64,000 nt of DNA, taken from positions 2,960,150 to 3,024,149 of the forward strand of contig NC_034013.1 of assembly GCF_000346465.2 (NCBI RefSeq), given 5' to 3'. Origin of the DNA: Prunus persica (lineage: Eukaryota > Streptophyta > Magnoliopsida > Rosales > Rosaceae). Positions within the stretch are counted from its first letter, which is position 1. Each line of letters opens with the position of its first letter. The position numbers were made by a program, and so were the translations under genes. Positions 21,424-35,100 of the stretch are shown here, piece after piece. A model generated the notes under the pieces. It saw only the letters and a list, made by a program, of their open reading frames with translations, did not search any database and was not told the origin of the DNA.

Positions 21424-24400
21424 TTTTTCTTTTTTCTTTTTTTGGTGAAGAAACGGAGCTAATGTTCAACAGAGAAATTAAAAAATGGCTCAAGGCCTAC
21501 AGATTCTAAGTAAATCTTCACTAAGAAAGGACCTAATACTGTCAGGAGGGTCCTGGAAAGTTGACAAACCCAAATCAAGACATGAACTCAATTCAGCTAG
21601 TTTATCCGCTACCATGTTGCACTCACGATATACATGATGAATAGAACAAACCCAGTCTTTGTTTATATAATCCTAGCATCCCCACAACATAGTAGTAAGA
21701 GGATGAATGTCTTGCACATTTTTGTTAAGCAGGTGTACTGCGGTCGCTAAGTCAGACTCAAGCACAACTGCACTGCAACCTATATTCCAAGAAATTTTCA
21801 GTCCAAGATAGATGCCCCATAACTCAGCTTCCAAGACTTGTCCTACACCAAGATTGACAGCAAAGCCTCTCATCACTGCCCAGAACTATCTCTGAGTACA
21901 CCCCCAGCAGCAATGTGTCCATCCTTACCTTTTCTGCACCCGTCGGTATTGATTTTAATCACTCCTTCATTCGGATATTGCCAACAGAGAGCAGTGAGAG
22001 AGCAGGTGGGTTTTCTAGTTTTTTCAATATTGGCCTGTGTCCAATCTATAGCAGCCATAAGAATGACGTGTCTGGGGTTGTTGGGAAACACAAACCCATG
22101 ATCAAAAATATTTTTGTTCCTCCATTTCCAAAGAAACCAGCAAGTGAAAGCAAACATGGTTGACCACTCCACTCCATAAGCCAAAATTGTAGAGTTGTGT
22201 AAATTTTTTGCAACCTAAGTATGAAGATCAGCAGCCTGCAGCAAACTCATATTCATAGGCATAAGTGACTGATGCCAAACTGAAATTGCCACTGGGCAAT
22301 TCCGTACAATAAGAGCTACATTCTCCATTGGGGCACCACAAATATCACAATTGGCAGTCATGGTCATCTTCCTTTTAACTCTTTGATCATTTGTTAAGAG
22401 TTTATCTTGGTGCAGCAACCAAAGGAAATATTTAATTTTGGGGGGAGCCTTAATGTTCCATATAAAAACCCAGCTAACATCCATACTCGACGACTCCCGA
22501 CAATTAGCCATATATGCTGATTTAACACTGAAAGAGCCAGTGGTAGTATGCTTCCAAATAGGAATATCTGGTTTACAACTTAATCCAGCAGGTACACACG
22601 TAATATGACCTACCATCTCAAGTGGTAATCTTCCTTTAGCTTTTCCAGGTCCCAAGTGCCATGAGACAGATAGTCATAAACTTTCAATTGTAATTTACCT
22701 TGAGGCACCCTCCCAAACCGACTTATCAATGGCCCATCACCAACCCAATTATCTGTCCAAAAAGAAGTGTGCAGGCCCTCTCCCACTCTTATTTTTATTC
22801 CTTTTTTCAAAATATCTGCACCATGTTCAATAGCACGCCATGTAGGAGAAGGATGCGAGTGCTTTACCCTTTCATTGCAAAAAATATTAGAAACATTACC
22901 TTGTAGGTATTTTTGAATTAGAGCATTTTACCAGAGGCTCTCCTTGTGTTGCAATAATCTCCATCCTACCTTGGCCAACATAGATTGGTTCATTAGATCA
23001 GTTTGCTTAAGACCAGACCGCCTTTCTTTTTGCTTTTACAAACTGTGTCCCACTTCACAAGGTGAGCCTTCGAAACATCATCACTACTCCCCCACAAAAA
23101 ATTCCTGCTTATTTTATCCAATTCCTCATAGGTACTAGCCGGGAGCCGAACAGTTTGCATAGTGTACAAAGGAATGGAAGCAGTCACTGATTGAATTAAA
23201 GTTGCTTTGCCAGGCAAGCTAAGCAACTTGCCTTTCTAAGCAGTAAGCTTTTGCTGCACTTTATCCACCACTTTGATAAGTAGCCTTATTTAGTCTTGAA
23301 TGAATTAATGGGACCCCCAGATATGTCCCAAGGTTCGAAGTCAAAGGAGATTCACAAATACTACTAATCTCTGCAGCCAGGCTATTTGGAACACTTGGGG
23401 AACAGAAGATTTGGGACTTCTCAAAACTCACGACCTGACCAGAAGCTCGGCAAAAATTATCAAGACATCTCTTCATCACTCTTGCCTGTCGCATGCTAGC
23501 TTCAACAAAAAGGAGTAAATCATCTGCAAAACAAAGGTGGGAAATCTTAGAACCAGTTCTAGAGATACCGACTGCTCGCCACTCCTTTTTTACAACAACC
23601 TCACTAATTAGATGGGATAATTCTCAAGACACAACACAAACAAATAAGGGGAGAGGGGGTCACGTTGTCTCAGTCCTCTTTCAGGAGTAAAGGAAGGACT
23701 AGCTTCACCATTCAAATTTACTTGGAAGTGAACCGTGGTAACACATTGCATAATAATCTTGATTGTAGCCACTGGGAGTTTGATTTCTCTAAGCACAAAT
23801 TCTAGAAAACCCTAGTTGACTCTGTCATAAGCCTTAGAAAGATCAATTTTCCAAGCAACAAAACCTTTCTTCCCTTTGAAGTGTCTAAATTTATGAAGGA
23901 GCTCTTGAGCTAGAACGATGTTGTCAGAGATTAGTCTTCCAGGGATGAAACTAGCCTGATTAGGACTGATCAAAGTTTTAAGTAGGGGTCTTAGCCGACT
24001 ACCAAAATCTTCAAAATGGTCTTGTAGAGGGCGTTACACAAACTAATTGGCCTCATTTGCGCCATAGATAGCGGGCTAGTCAACTTTGGGACTAGAACAA
24101 TTAAAGTCCTAGTGAGATCATATGGGATTTCTCCAGTAGTAAAAACTTGCTTGACCAAATCACACACCTCAGCACCATATATTTCCCAGCTCTGTTGGTA
24201 AAGGCACGCAGCAAAGCCATCCGGACCAGGAGCTTTATAAGGTCCAATTGTAAACATACTATTTTTAATCTCACTATTACTCACAGGGACCAACAAGTTA
24301 TCTAAAAAACTCTGATCAGCAACATGAAAAAAATTAGGTAGAGTAGCAGTACCTGTGCAAATCATATCATCAGAGAACAACTTTTGAAAATAATTGATAG

Positions 24401-25096
24401 TAATATTTTTCAGGCCCCCTTTATCAGTCACCCAGTTGCCATTGTCATCTTTGAGACCAAGAATTTTGTTTCTTCTGCGTCGAACCACCGTCGTCATGTG
24501 AAAAAATTTAGTATTTCTATCCCCATCTTTGTGCCAGTTGGCTCTTGATTTTTGCATCTACAACAACTCTTCCTGATCAAGAATTTGTGAATATTCCTTT
24601 TGCAACTCAAATTCTAAATTAACAAGGAAGGGGTTTTGTTGTTCACATAATACTTTTTGAACTCCAGTGATTCTAGCCAAGACTCTCCTTTTTCTAAGTT
24701 TAAGATGCCCAAAAACCTTGGAGTTCCAAATTTTCAGCTGCTTCGATAGCTCCCCTGTTTTATTCAGTAAATTCCCATTTTCTTGGCCCCAAAAGTTAGC
24801 CACAAACTGCTAGAACCCTTCATGCTTAAGCCACATGGCTTCAAAAAGATGCGGATGGGACCTAAAACTTGGATCAAGTTGGAGGAGCAACGGACAATGG
24901 TCTGATTTTGCCCTAGCGAGATGTCTAACACAAGCTTCAGGAAAAAGAAGTCTCCATTGAAAGTTGCATAGTCCTCTGTCATGTCTCACCATAATTAAGG
25001 CCCCGATGTGCCGTTTATTAGACCAAGTGAATTTGGCACCAGTATAACCCAAATCAACAAGACTATTTCTTTCCACCCATAATTTCATACCACCAG

Positions 25097-25399
25097 TATT
25101 GGAAGTATTGGTAGCTGATAGCTGTGGTTAGCTTGGTGGCTACTACCTGTGATTGATTTAGTGATTGATTTACACGTCCTTAATTTAGGGAATTTGATCT
25201 TATTGTTTGTAATTAGAGTTTTCCTATAATTAGGGGTTAAAGTTAAGGTTGTGGTGTGTTGGCCAACAGCTCTTAGACTGGCCAATGGTTCTTAACCTGG
25301 CTAGTGGATATTAGCCTTCCCTAGCTTATACATATATACCTGTGTAATCTTGTAAACAAAAGATAATGAAAAAACATATTCTCCCCATCATTTTCCATA
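25097..25399 (+). repeat. 5' LTR of the Copia element
   Basis: 303 bp. It starts TATTGGAAG, where TGTTGGAAG would be usual, and ends TTCCATA, where TTCCACA is kept in the right copy. It contains CTTATACATATATACC, a likely TATA region, near 25325. It has an extra short direct repeat (GTGATTGATTTA twice, near 25150) lacking in the right LTR. Confidence 0.92.
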
Positions 25400-25411
25400 T
25401 GGTATCAGAGC
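25400..25411 (+). promoter_or_regulatory. Primer binding site of the Copia element
   Basis: TGGTATCAGAGC directly after the left LTR, complementary to the 3' end of initiator methionine tRNA, the usual primer for plant Copia elements. Confidence 0.9.
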
Positions 25412-25473
25412 AGGAATCTTAACCGCCCTGTCTCCATTTTTACCTTTCTTTCTTCTGTACATGCTATTCAATA

Positions 25474-28400
25474 ATGGCAGAAGATAATCCTTTTGGCTCT
25501 GAAGCTGAAAGCTTCACAGTACCTCATTCTAGTTTTCCAGAAGATGAAGTCAACCCAAACCAGCGACTGTGCTCTGTGTTGTTAAATGAGTTTAACTATC
25601 TTCCATGGTCTAGAGCAGTAACTCTTGCCCTTGGAGGAAGATCCAAACTCGGATTTGTTAATGGAACCATTGAGGCACCTGAAGATTCGTCTCCGGAGTA
25701 TGAAGCATGGCTGTGCAAAGACCAACTGGTCATGTCGTGGCTCCTTAACTCCATGGATCCTAAGCTGTCTGAAATTTTCAGTTTTTCAGAATCCTCTCTT
25801 TCTCTTTGGAAGGCAGTCAAAGATATGTATGACAATCAAAACAATGCAGCTCGAGTGTTCCAACTTAAGAGGAATCTTGCAAGTCTCCAACAAGGTGATA
25901 AATCCTTTGTTCATCATCTCGGTTGAATGAAAAATATGTGGAACGAACTAAATATGTATCGACCACATACTATCGATGCTGCCATACTGTTAAAGAGGTC
26001 TGAGGAATGCAAGTGTTTGCACTACTATCCAGCAAGAAGAAGTACGTAGGAAAGTCATGAATGTTGACATCAAATCTAGTGTGTCTGAGGCTAGAGCTTT
26101 TGTGACAAACCACAAGTCATCTGGAGATAGAGTGTACAAGGGAAAAAGGCCAGATCTGAAGTGCTTACACTGCAATAATATTGGACATCTAATAGATCGA
26201 TGCTGGATATTACACCCTGATTTGAAGCCAAAGTTTGAGAACAAGCCTTCAAGAGACTACAAGGGCTCACAAACCAGATCACATACAAACAAAAACCATG
26301 CTACTGCTACTGCTACATCAATTGATGGGCTGACGAACTTCACAGCCAATCCGGCTGACTTGATAAATGAATTCTCAGCCTATCTTCAAACCAAAAAAGG
26401 AAGCACAGGCGAAGTATTGACTGGTGGAAATCAAACTGCTCTCCTTGGGCAGTTTGCAGGATTCTTAGCTGAGTCTAATCGTGTATACCTCAAGGAGATG
26501 TTCCAGGTATTATGTGTGCTCTTTCAACTGCTCTAAATGTTAGTCATTCTCATGATTTTTGGATTATAGACTCAGGTGCCACTGATCACATGACAAATCA
26601 ATATTCAAAGCTATACAATTTTGAAAGCTACACTACACCATCACTAGTTTCTATAGCAAATGGTAGAGGTGTACCCGTTCTAGGTAGAGGGAAAGTTAAA
26701 CTGATTTCAGATAGTGTTGAGTCCACATCATTATATGTTCCATCCTTTCCTTTTCAATTGTTGTCCGTAGGAAGGATTACAAATTCTCTCAACTGTCGTG
26801 CAATTTTCTTCCCTCACAATGTTGTTTTTCAGGATCTAGCCACCAAGAAGCTGATTGGCGAAGGTCACTACCTAAATGGGCTGTACTATTTTTCAAAGAA
26901 CCTTAATGTTCCAAAAGGGTTCCAAGTCAGTTCAAATCTAGAACATCAGTTGTGGCACCAACGTCTAGCACATCCCTCAGAATTTGTTTTGTCTACTTTG
27001 TTCCCTAACTTATGCAAATCCTCACTTGTATGTGAAATCTGTCATTTGTCAAAATTTACTAGACTTCCATTTAATTCTTCCATATCTAGAGCTAGCAAGC
27101 TTTTTGAGATGGTGCACTCCGATGTTTGGGGACCTGCACCTCTAGAGTCTTTTGATGGTTATAGGTACTACGTTACCTTTGTTGATGATTTTTCAAGAGT
27201 CACTTGGTTGTACCTCCTAAAATTCAAAAGTGAAGTCATGGATGCTTTCAAGAATTTTCATAATCTTGTCATGAACCATTTTTCGTCTCAAATTCACATA
27301 CTAAGGTCTGATAATGGCACTGAACATACATCCAAAAATATGACTAACTATTTGAGCACACATGGCATTATACATCAAACAAGTTGTGTAGGTACTCCTC
27401 AGCAAAATGGAATTGCCGAAAGGAAGAATAGGGATCTACTTGAGAAAACCAGGGCTCTAATGTTACAAATGAATGTGCCTAAGAGGTTTTGGTCTCAAGG
27501 AGTTCTTGCAGCTACCTACCTCATCAACAGACTGCCTAGTCGGGTTCTGGATTCAAAATCACCATATGAGGTCATGCAAAACAAAAAAATTAACCTTTCC
27601 CATCTGAGAATTTTTGGATGTACTTGTTATGCTCATATCCAATCCCATCACCGAGACAAGCTAGATCCCAAGGCAATTAAGTGTGTTTTCATGGGTTACT
27701 CCTCCACTCAAAAAGGTTACAAATGTTACAATCCATGTTCCAGGAAGGTATTTGTCTCAAGAGATGTAAGGTTTGATGAGATCAAACCGTATTTCAACAA
27801 ACCAGCAGATCAAAATCGTCAGGGGGAGCACTTACTAGATTTCTTTCCATTACCAAATCCAGCCGAAACAAGTGATTGTGTTCATTCAGTACCTCACAAC
27901 AGTGACTCTCATGCAACCAATATTGACAACGTGATTATTGGAGATGAAACTGAAGCCTCCGAAGCACAAGTTGTTCCTCATGACAATGACACATCATCTA
28001 TAGAAGAGAGTGGAGCTGAACCTACTGTGATCCCATCTCAACCTCGGAGGAATCCAACTCGAGATAGACATCCACCATCAAGGCTACAAGACTATGTAAT
28101 GTTCAATGTAAGGTACCCAATTCACAAGTTTGTAAATTACTCCAAAGTCTCTCACTCCCATGCAGCTTTTCTCAGTAAATTGTCAAATGAAAGTGAACCA
28201 AGGAATTTTCAAGAAGCCAATCTTCAAGATGTTTGGAGGCTAGCCATGGAAGAAGAACTCAAGGCTTTGGATGAAAATAAAACCTGGAGTGTAGTCCAGC
28301 TTCCAAAGGGAAAGAAGGTGGTAGGCAGTAGGTGGATCTACAAAACTAAATTTAATTCTGATGGTTCAATTGAAAGACACAAGGCAAGGTTGGTGGCTCG

Positions 28401-29690
28401 CTGTTTTACTCAAACGGTTGGAATTGATTATAAGGAGACATTTGCTCCTGTGGCTAAGATGAGTACAGTGAGGGTTTTGTTATCTGTTGCAGTTAATCAT
28501 GAGTGGCCATTGTTCCAAATGGATGTAAAAAATGCTTTTTTGCATGGAGACCTTGAAGAGGAAGTTTACATGCAATTACCTCCTGGTCATCCACAAGCAC
28601 AGAATTCAAGTATGGTTTGCAAGCTTCACAAATCCATTTATGGATTGAAACAATCTCCACGTGCTTGGTATGCCAAGCTGAGCTCTGTACTTGAAAAGTT
28701 TGGTTTCAAGATAAGTCATGCTGATTCATCCTTGTTTGTTCGAACTGGATCAGTTGGCAAATTAATTGTTCATCAGAAATTAACACTCTTAAGCATTCTC
28801 TTCATCAGAAATTTGCCATTAAAGACTTAGGAGTGTTAAAATACTTCCTTGGGATTGAAATGGCTACTTCTCCCAAAGGACTGTTTTTAAGTCAACGGAA
28901 GTATGTGATTGACTTGCTTCAAGAAGTGAAGATGATAGATTGCAAACCGGCCCGTACACCTCTTGATAGCAAATTGAAGTTGGACTTGGAAGGAGAGCCT
29001 CTCAGTGATATAAGTTACTACCAAAGACTGGTGGGTAAGCTTATATATCTCACCATTACTAGACCGAATATAACTTACGCCATCAGTCTTGTAAGCCAAT
29101 TCATGCATGCACCCACTGAGGCTCATTTAAATGTTGTTAAAAGGATTCTAAGATACCTCAAGGGCTCCATTGGTCGTGGAATTATCATGAAGAACAATGG
29201 TCATACTCAAATCATGGCATACACCGATGCTGACTGGGCAGGGAATGCTATTGATAGAAAATCCACTACAGGCTACTGCACATTTGTTGGAGGAAACATC
29301 GTGACATGGAAGAGCAAAAAGCAAAATGTAATTGCTCGCTCAAGTGCCGAAGCTGAGTATAGAGCCATGGCTTCCACTGCATTTGAACTCATTTGGCTCA
29401 AGAGCCTTATCTCAGACTTGGGTTTTTTGAGCAACAAACCTATGTCTCTTTTTTGTGACAATCAGGCAGCTATGCATATTGCCTCCAATCCCGTGTTCCA
29501 TGAACGGACCAAACACATTGAAGTTGACTGTCACTATGTTCGTGAACAGGTTCAGTCCAAGGTAATTCAAACCACATTCACTCGGAGCCATGATCAACTT
29601 GCTGATGTTTTCACCAAGTCTCTTGCTTCCACTCAGTTTCAACGCTTGCTCTCCAAGCTTGGATCAATTAATCCCCTTGATCCAGCTTGA
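25474..29690 (+). pseudogene. Broken gag-pol of the Copia element
   Basis: Gag starts at 25474 (MAEDNPFGSE) and is cut by a TGA at 25924-25926, then shifted. A zinc knuckle (CLHCNNIGHLIDRC) lies near 26161-26202. Frame changes again near 26512. The long part 26512-28830 gives the protease (WIIDSGATDHM), the integrase zinc finger (WHQRLAHPS, CEICHLSK), its core (HSDVWGPAP, RSDNGTEH, QQNGIAERKN), and the first half of the reverse transcriptase (MDVKNAFLHGDLEEEVYM, SIYGLKQSPRAWY). At about 28770 the segment that should hold the YVDD active site is missing and the frame shifts. The rest (28833-29690) gives the RT end and RNase H (YTDADWAG, RSSAEAEYRAM). No active enzyme can come from it. Confidence 0.93.
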
Positions 29691-29697
29691 GGGGGAG

Positions 29698-29996
29698 TAT
29701 TGGAAGTATTGGAAGTATTGGTAGCTGATAGCTGTGGTTAGCTTGGTGGCTGCTAGCTGTGATTGATTTACACGTCCTTAATTTAGGGGATTTGATCTTG
29801 TTGCTTGTAATTAGAGTTTTCCTATAATTAGGGGTTAAAGTTAAGGTTGTGGTGTGTTGGCCAACAGCTCTTAGACTGGCCAATGGTTCTTAACCTGGCC
29901 AGTGAATATTAGCTTCCCTAGCTTATACATATATACCTGTGTAATCTTGTAAACAAAAGATAATGAAAAAACATATTCTCCCCATCATTTTCCACA
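29698..29996 (+). repeat. 3' LTR of the Copia element
   Basis: 299 bp, right after the polypurine tract. The opening nonamer is present three times here against twice in the left LTR (TATTGGAAG steps). It ends TTCCACA next to the ACCAG duplication. Confidence 0.92.
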
Positions 29997-31195
29997 ACCA
30001 GCCCTAAACGACGACCGAGGACTATGTTTCTCATGGGCAAATAAATATTCGTTAAAATCTCCCATAATGAGCCAGGGATATTGATGAGCCTTTGCCACAG
30101 AATCTAAATGTTGCCAAAGAGCCTCACGCTTTGTATTACACGGACTTCCATACACCATAGTGAAGAGCCAACCTTGACCAGAAGGAAGAAAGATCAAAGC
30201 TGAAATAGCCTGTTCAAAAACAATCCACCACTTCAAGCTTGCATCTCATATCATCCCAAAGAACCCATATACCTCCAGAAAAACCCATAGCAGCATCCAC
30301 ACGCTCAAACTTAGGAAAGCCCAAGCTTTTAAGGACTTTTAATGAATTGTCCCCACTAATCCTGGGCTCGACCATCACACATATACTAATATCATGGACC
30401 CTACAATGGTCCTTAACTGCATTTTGCAGAGACTTTCTACCCGCACCCCTTACATTCCAATAGAAAATGTTTAACATAATGATTGCAATAATGGGTATGG
30501 TAGGACCAAACAGGATGATCAATTCAAACCCACAACCTCCCCCGATTGAGTGAAGGCATGGCAAGAGGTTTCATCCCCATTTCAAATATAATCAATTGGC
30601 CTTGACTCATTGCAAGTTTCTGGGACCATGGAACATATATCCCCTTTGGAAGAAGCCCTCCCCGCATTGGTGAAATTATTTGTTGATCGAACACCTTCGC
30701 CTTCTTTAGGATTCCTTATCCCAGCACTCAAGGAGATGTTGGGGGGTTGATGCCCAAATGTAAGACTGGATTCAGCATTAGGCACCACAACCTGCATATT
30801 CATCAAACTTCCGTTTGCACTGTTTCCCTCCTTATTATTATGTGCATGCACATAAGTATGGTGGTGCAAAACTGGAGCAGACAGCTTGTAAGATATTCTA
30901 GTCTTCAACCTAGGGGTTTTGGAAACAGCTACTCCTGTCTCATGAAGTTTGGTCTTAGTCCCCAAGACGTCACCATTTTGGGCTGCATTTACCTTAGAGT
31001 CAGTGATGTTGTTGAGAGATTTTTTTGGTCTGCCTACTTTCTTTTTTCCATTAGCAAAAGCATGCTTTTCTTTTGCATCATTAGCTTCCTTAGTTGAACT
31101 ATCCAACTGCTTCCCCGACCCTTGCATGAAATCATGATTACCAAAAATAGTCTCAGTAGCTACAGGCTCATTTCGAGCATCGGTAGCTAAACTTT

Positions 31196-32182
31196 TTCTT
31201 TATCATGCACTCTTTTACAGAAACTTTTGGTTTGTGAAAATTGTGAGAATATGAAGGTGAAAATGTCTCACATTGAAATGTTAGAAAACCTTGCAAAGGC
31301 TTATAAGGAATTAGCTACTCACCCAATTGCCAATTCATTTTGAGATAAAACCTCAACTTCCTTCAGAAATATTCATTTCAACATCAACATAAAAACATAT
31401 GTATTACATATAGCAACATAAGTGTTAAACCAATTTCATTAGTTCAAAAACAAAATCTTTCAACCAAGTGTTTTATAGGTCAAGTGATTGATGTCATGGA
31501 ACTAAAATTAAACAAGAGAGGAGATAAAATTCACCCATGGAGGGAGTTTTAAACATTATCCAACCATTCCACCAAGTTTAATGAAGCTTAAACTCGATAT
31601 TTTCTCTTTGAAAAGGTTTCCAAGTAAATTATGCCAAAAAAATGGTGAAATAGTTGGATCCCATTTTTCAGGCTTTAAGAAGGTCCTTACTGAATCGTAC
31701 TCTTCTTCTGTTGTGGAGTTGGTCCATAAATTGAGGAATTTCATACCTTACGCTCTATTATAATGACAACAGAGCATTGTAGGCAGAGAGCTTTTCAATC
31801 ATTTCATTCAGCATGAAAACAGTTCTGCGACCGAACAAAATATCACTCTAGCAGCAACCAATATATTTCTTAGAAATTGGCCCCCCATACAGGTGTAGAA
31901 GTTCAAATAATACATGATTGTTCAAATAGCAAATGATTTCTAGCGTCCTTAGAACGTCAGTAAAGGGCATGAGTTGAGGTTGATTCAGAGATGTATCAGA
32001 CTTCAGACAGAATAGATATACTTCCTATGACGCATCTTATGATACATTCTAAGCTGAGGCGGTGCAAAAAAGTGGATATCATTGAAAGAGTTATATAAGT
32101 AATCACCTCCGCATTACTTCAAATACACTGTACAATATCACCAACAGTGGATTAAATTACATAAAAGAAGAGGAGATGAAGT
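31196..32182. other. Spacer downstream of FTSH11
   Basis: Between the 5' end of the LINE and the FTSH11 stop codon. It holds the FTSH11 3' untranslated region on the minus strand. No other gene or repeat recognised. Confidence 0.5.
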
Positions 32183-35100
32183 TTAAACCAAAACAAGATC
32201 CCCTTCCTGTTGATCTTCTTGTTCCTCGGGCAGTCTTCCTTCCCGATATGGCAGAAGAATACGCTTAATATCTTCTGCACTTAGAGTTTCATACTCTAAA
32301 AGTGCATTTGCCAATGCATGTAATGCCTTTTCATGCTGAAAAATGTGAAACAAGAAAAGCCCGTGAAGTCCATGATTGCCAAAAACCAAATGTGAATGCT
32401 GGCTATTCCTATAGAATACAAACCTTTTTCAGAAGGGCTTTTACACGATCATATGCTTCTCTTAACAGTTTCACAACCTGAAGAACAATTTAAACCAATT
32501 TAGATCCAAAACTAATTTCATCATAATTTAATAATAAAGACCCGAGATTCCAAGAAAATACTTCAGCATCAATACGAGATTGCATTTCGGGGCTCGGTCG
32601 ATCTTTGATATGAACTGGCCCAATTGTGTCGCTCATGCCACAGCTTGAAACCTTAAACCGCAAAGTTGACAATAGCATTAAATGATTAACATAAAAGTGT
32701 ATATGTCTTAGCAGAAGATGGACATCGAGAAATAATTTGTTCTTCAGTCACCAAACAATGGAAATTGTGAAACAAACATTACAAAAGTAGAGCATATATG
32801 TAATAAATAAACAGATGCGGAGGAACAAACAATGACTTCAAACACAACAATTTTATTGCTTAGACAAAAGGGAAACTTGGACTATCCGAGGAAAACATAA
32901 ATTTAAATAGGAAGAATATTAACTTACTTACATGAGTACCTTAATGGAATTAATACTGGATTTCTTAAAAGATGGAATTTACATACTTGGATAAAGAAAA
33001 TACCATATAGTGGGCAAGCTCTGAAGCTGTGTGTAGATCACTGCTTGCTCCAGTGGTGATATGATCCTGACCGAAGATTATCTCTTCTGCCACTCTTCCT
33101 CCCATGCAGACATCAAGACGGGCTAATAACTGCCTCTTGCTAATTGATGTCTCATCATTGGAGGGGAGCTGGGTGACCATTCCTAAAGCAGATCCACGAG
33201 GCATAATTGTTGCCTTGTGAATTGGATGTGCCCCCTCGGTATTGAAAGCAACAATTGCATGACCACTTTCATGATATGCCGTGAGCTGAATGATGTGTAA
33301 TTATTTTAGTAAATAACAATGCACGTTCAAACTGTAAGCATTTTGGACTTCAACTTCCTTGTGAATGATATGCATACCTTTTTCGAGTCTTCAGATATGA
33401 ACATTGTTTTCCGCTCAGTACCCATAACGATCCTGTCCTTCGCAAACTCTAACTGTGTAGCAGTCAACTTCTCAGCGCCTTCAACCGCAGCTTTAATGGC
33501 AGCAATATTTACCAAGTTTGCAAGATCTGACCAAGATTACAAAGAAAAATGGAAATAAGAAAGTGGGGAGGTTCATGCCAGCAGAGACTAAAAATTTATG
33601 AAACAATTTTCTATGAAGATGCTAATAAGCCTACCTGCCCCATTGAATCCTGGTGTACCACGAGCAATAGCTTTAACGTCTACATCATCACCCAATGGTT
33701 TATCCTGTAGATAGAGCTCCAATATCTCTTGACGACCACGCACATCTGGATTAGGAACAACAATCTGCATAATAACATTTGTAACTCTACTCTCTTTAAA
33801 AGTAAATAAAACAATTGACCAATAAATTGATAATAAAAGCGACATAAACCTTGGTCCAAAAAATAGGCAAGATAAACCTTAAACAGATGCCCATCAATTG
33901 ATTCTGTATGAATACTGGATTCTCTTTTATTGAGTAATCTTGAAAAATTACAACAGGGGACAAATTGTGTCCTGAAAACCTGCTGCCAAACTTACATAAC
34001 AAACTAATGCTACAAAAGCTAAGAGACTTGAGTCAGTTCCCGGCACAAAAACATTCCCTCTGGAATGCCATAAGACACCTCCAACTTTTTTTTCCAAGTC
34101 CTTGCACAAGTTAAAAGCCAATTCTAAAATTATGTTTTTTTTTTGGCAGAATTAGTGTGGACATATATAGTAGAATTTCTTCTACCAAAACAAATGTAGA
34201 CGAAACAGAGTTAAAGAAGGAAATAGTACAAAACAATGGACACAATCTCCAGTAGAGAAGAGGTCTACAAAGCCTTAAAGTACAACAAAACTAAAACATC
34301 AACAACCTTAATTACAACAGAAAACCAGTTAAGAACTAAAGGAACTAATAAACAGCTTTATTCAAATTTGAAAGAGCTATCCTTAAAATGTAAGGTAATG
34401 GAAGCCCGAAGAGATTGCCAAAAACAAACAATATTCCCACAAATAAACCTGTCCCCTCAGCCCTCAGATTCTCGAAAATCCTCTTATTCCTCTCCGCCCA
34501 AATTACCCAAAAACTAATCATCACAACAAGAAAGCAGCTAGAGAAAAAATTTAATGGCAGTGGAACTATGTTGGGTAGACAACAATCACAAAGAGATGAT
34601 TGAAGAATGTGGAATTATCTAGAGAAAGCTACAAACTTGTGGCTAGAATAATAAATCCAAGTCAGTGGACTCGGTGATGTCGGCAAACAATGCCTATAAA
34701 TATGCACGAATGTACTCATATATGATGGAGTTAACCAATAGAATTCCCAATCTATATGGGAGCAAAAAAAGCTACCCAAACCAATCTATGTTGTGGAGCT
34801 TCTAAGAAAGAAGCTCAAGTAGCCAATAGCTACAACAATCAAATGTGGCGGCCAATAGCCACAAGGGAGATACAGAGTGAGCTACCCAACCTAAAGAGGG
34901 TGATGATTAGCCAAGAGGTAACCCACTCAAGGTGGCCAATAGCCTCAAGTTCTATGTACACCAAGCTAAGTACTATCCTCCTCCATTCTAATAAAATCTT
35001 TCATTTCAACTATTGTCCTATACTTCCCAAACCCCTTCACCTATAAACCAACAATGGTATCAGAGCACACACTCAAAATCCAACAAGTGGTATATCTTCC

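Larger units (their letters stand above)
25097..29996 (+). mobile_element. Complete but defective Copia retrotransposon
   Basis: A 4900-bp element with two LTRs in direct order, a tRNA-Met-type primer site after the left LTR, gag-pol in Copia order (protease, integrase, reverse transcriptase, RNase H), a polypurine tract (GAGGGGGAG) before the right LTR, and an exact ACCAG target duplication (25092-25096 and 29997-30001). It sits in the endonuclease region of a LINE. By eye the LTRs differ by about eight substitutions plus a few indels, so the insertion is not very recent. Confidence 0.95.
21424..31195 (-). mobile_element. LINE (L1 type, with RNase H), split by a Copia element
   Basis: Minus-strand non-LTR retrotransposon in two parts, 30002-31195 and 21424-25096, separated by the Copia element. 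In order it has: the end of ORF1 (30582-31127, with an AT-hook-like VGRPKKS and the phrase FGHQPPNIS); the ORF2 endonuclease start (FYWNVRGAGRKS), broken by the insertion and resumed (GYTGAKFTWSNKR); a reverse transcriptase (GPYKAPGPDGFA, MRPISLCNALYK, GLRQRDPLSPYLF); a zf-RVT region (IKYFLWLLHQDKLLTNDQR, CDICGAP); and RNase H (IKINTDG, EAELWGIYLGL). It ends in an A-rich tail (T-rich on plus, 21424-21444). ORF2 has many stops and shifts, so it is dead. The 5' end is approximate. It belongs to the same family as the LINE at 59282-64000. Confidence 0.88.
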
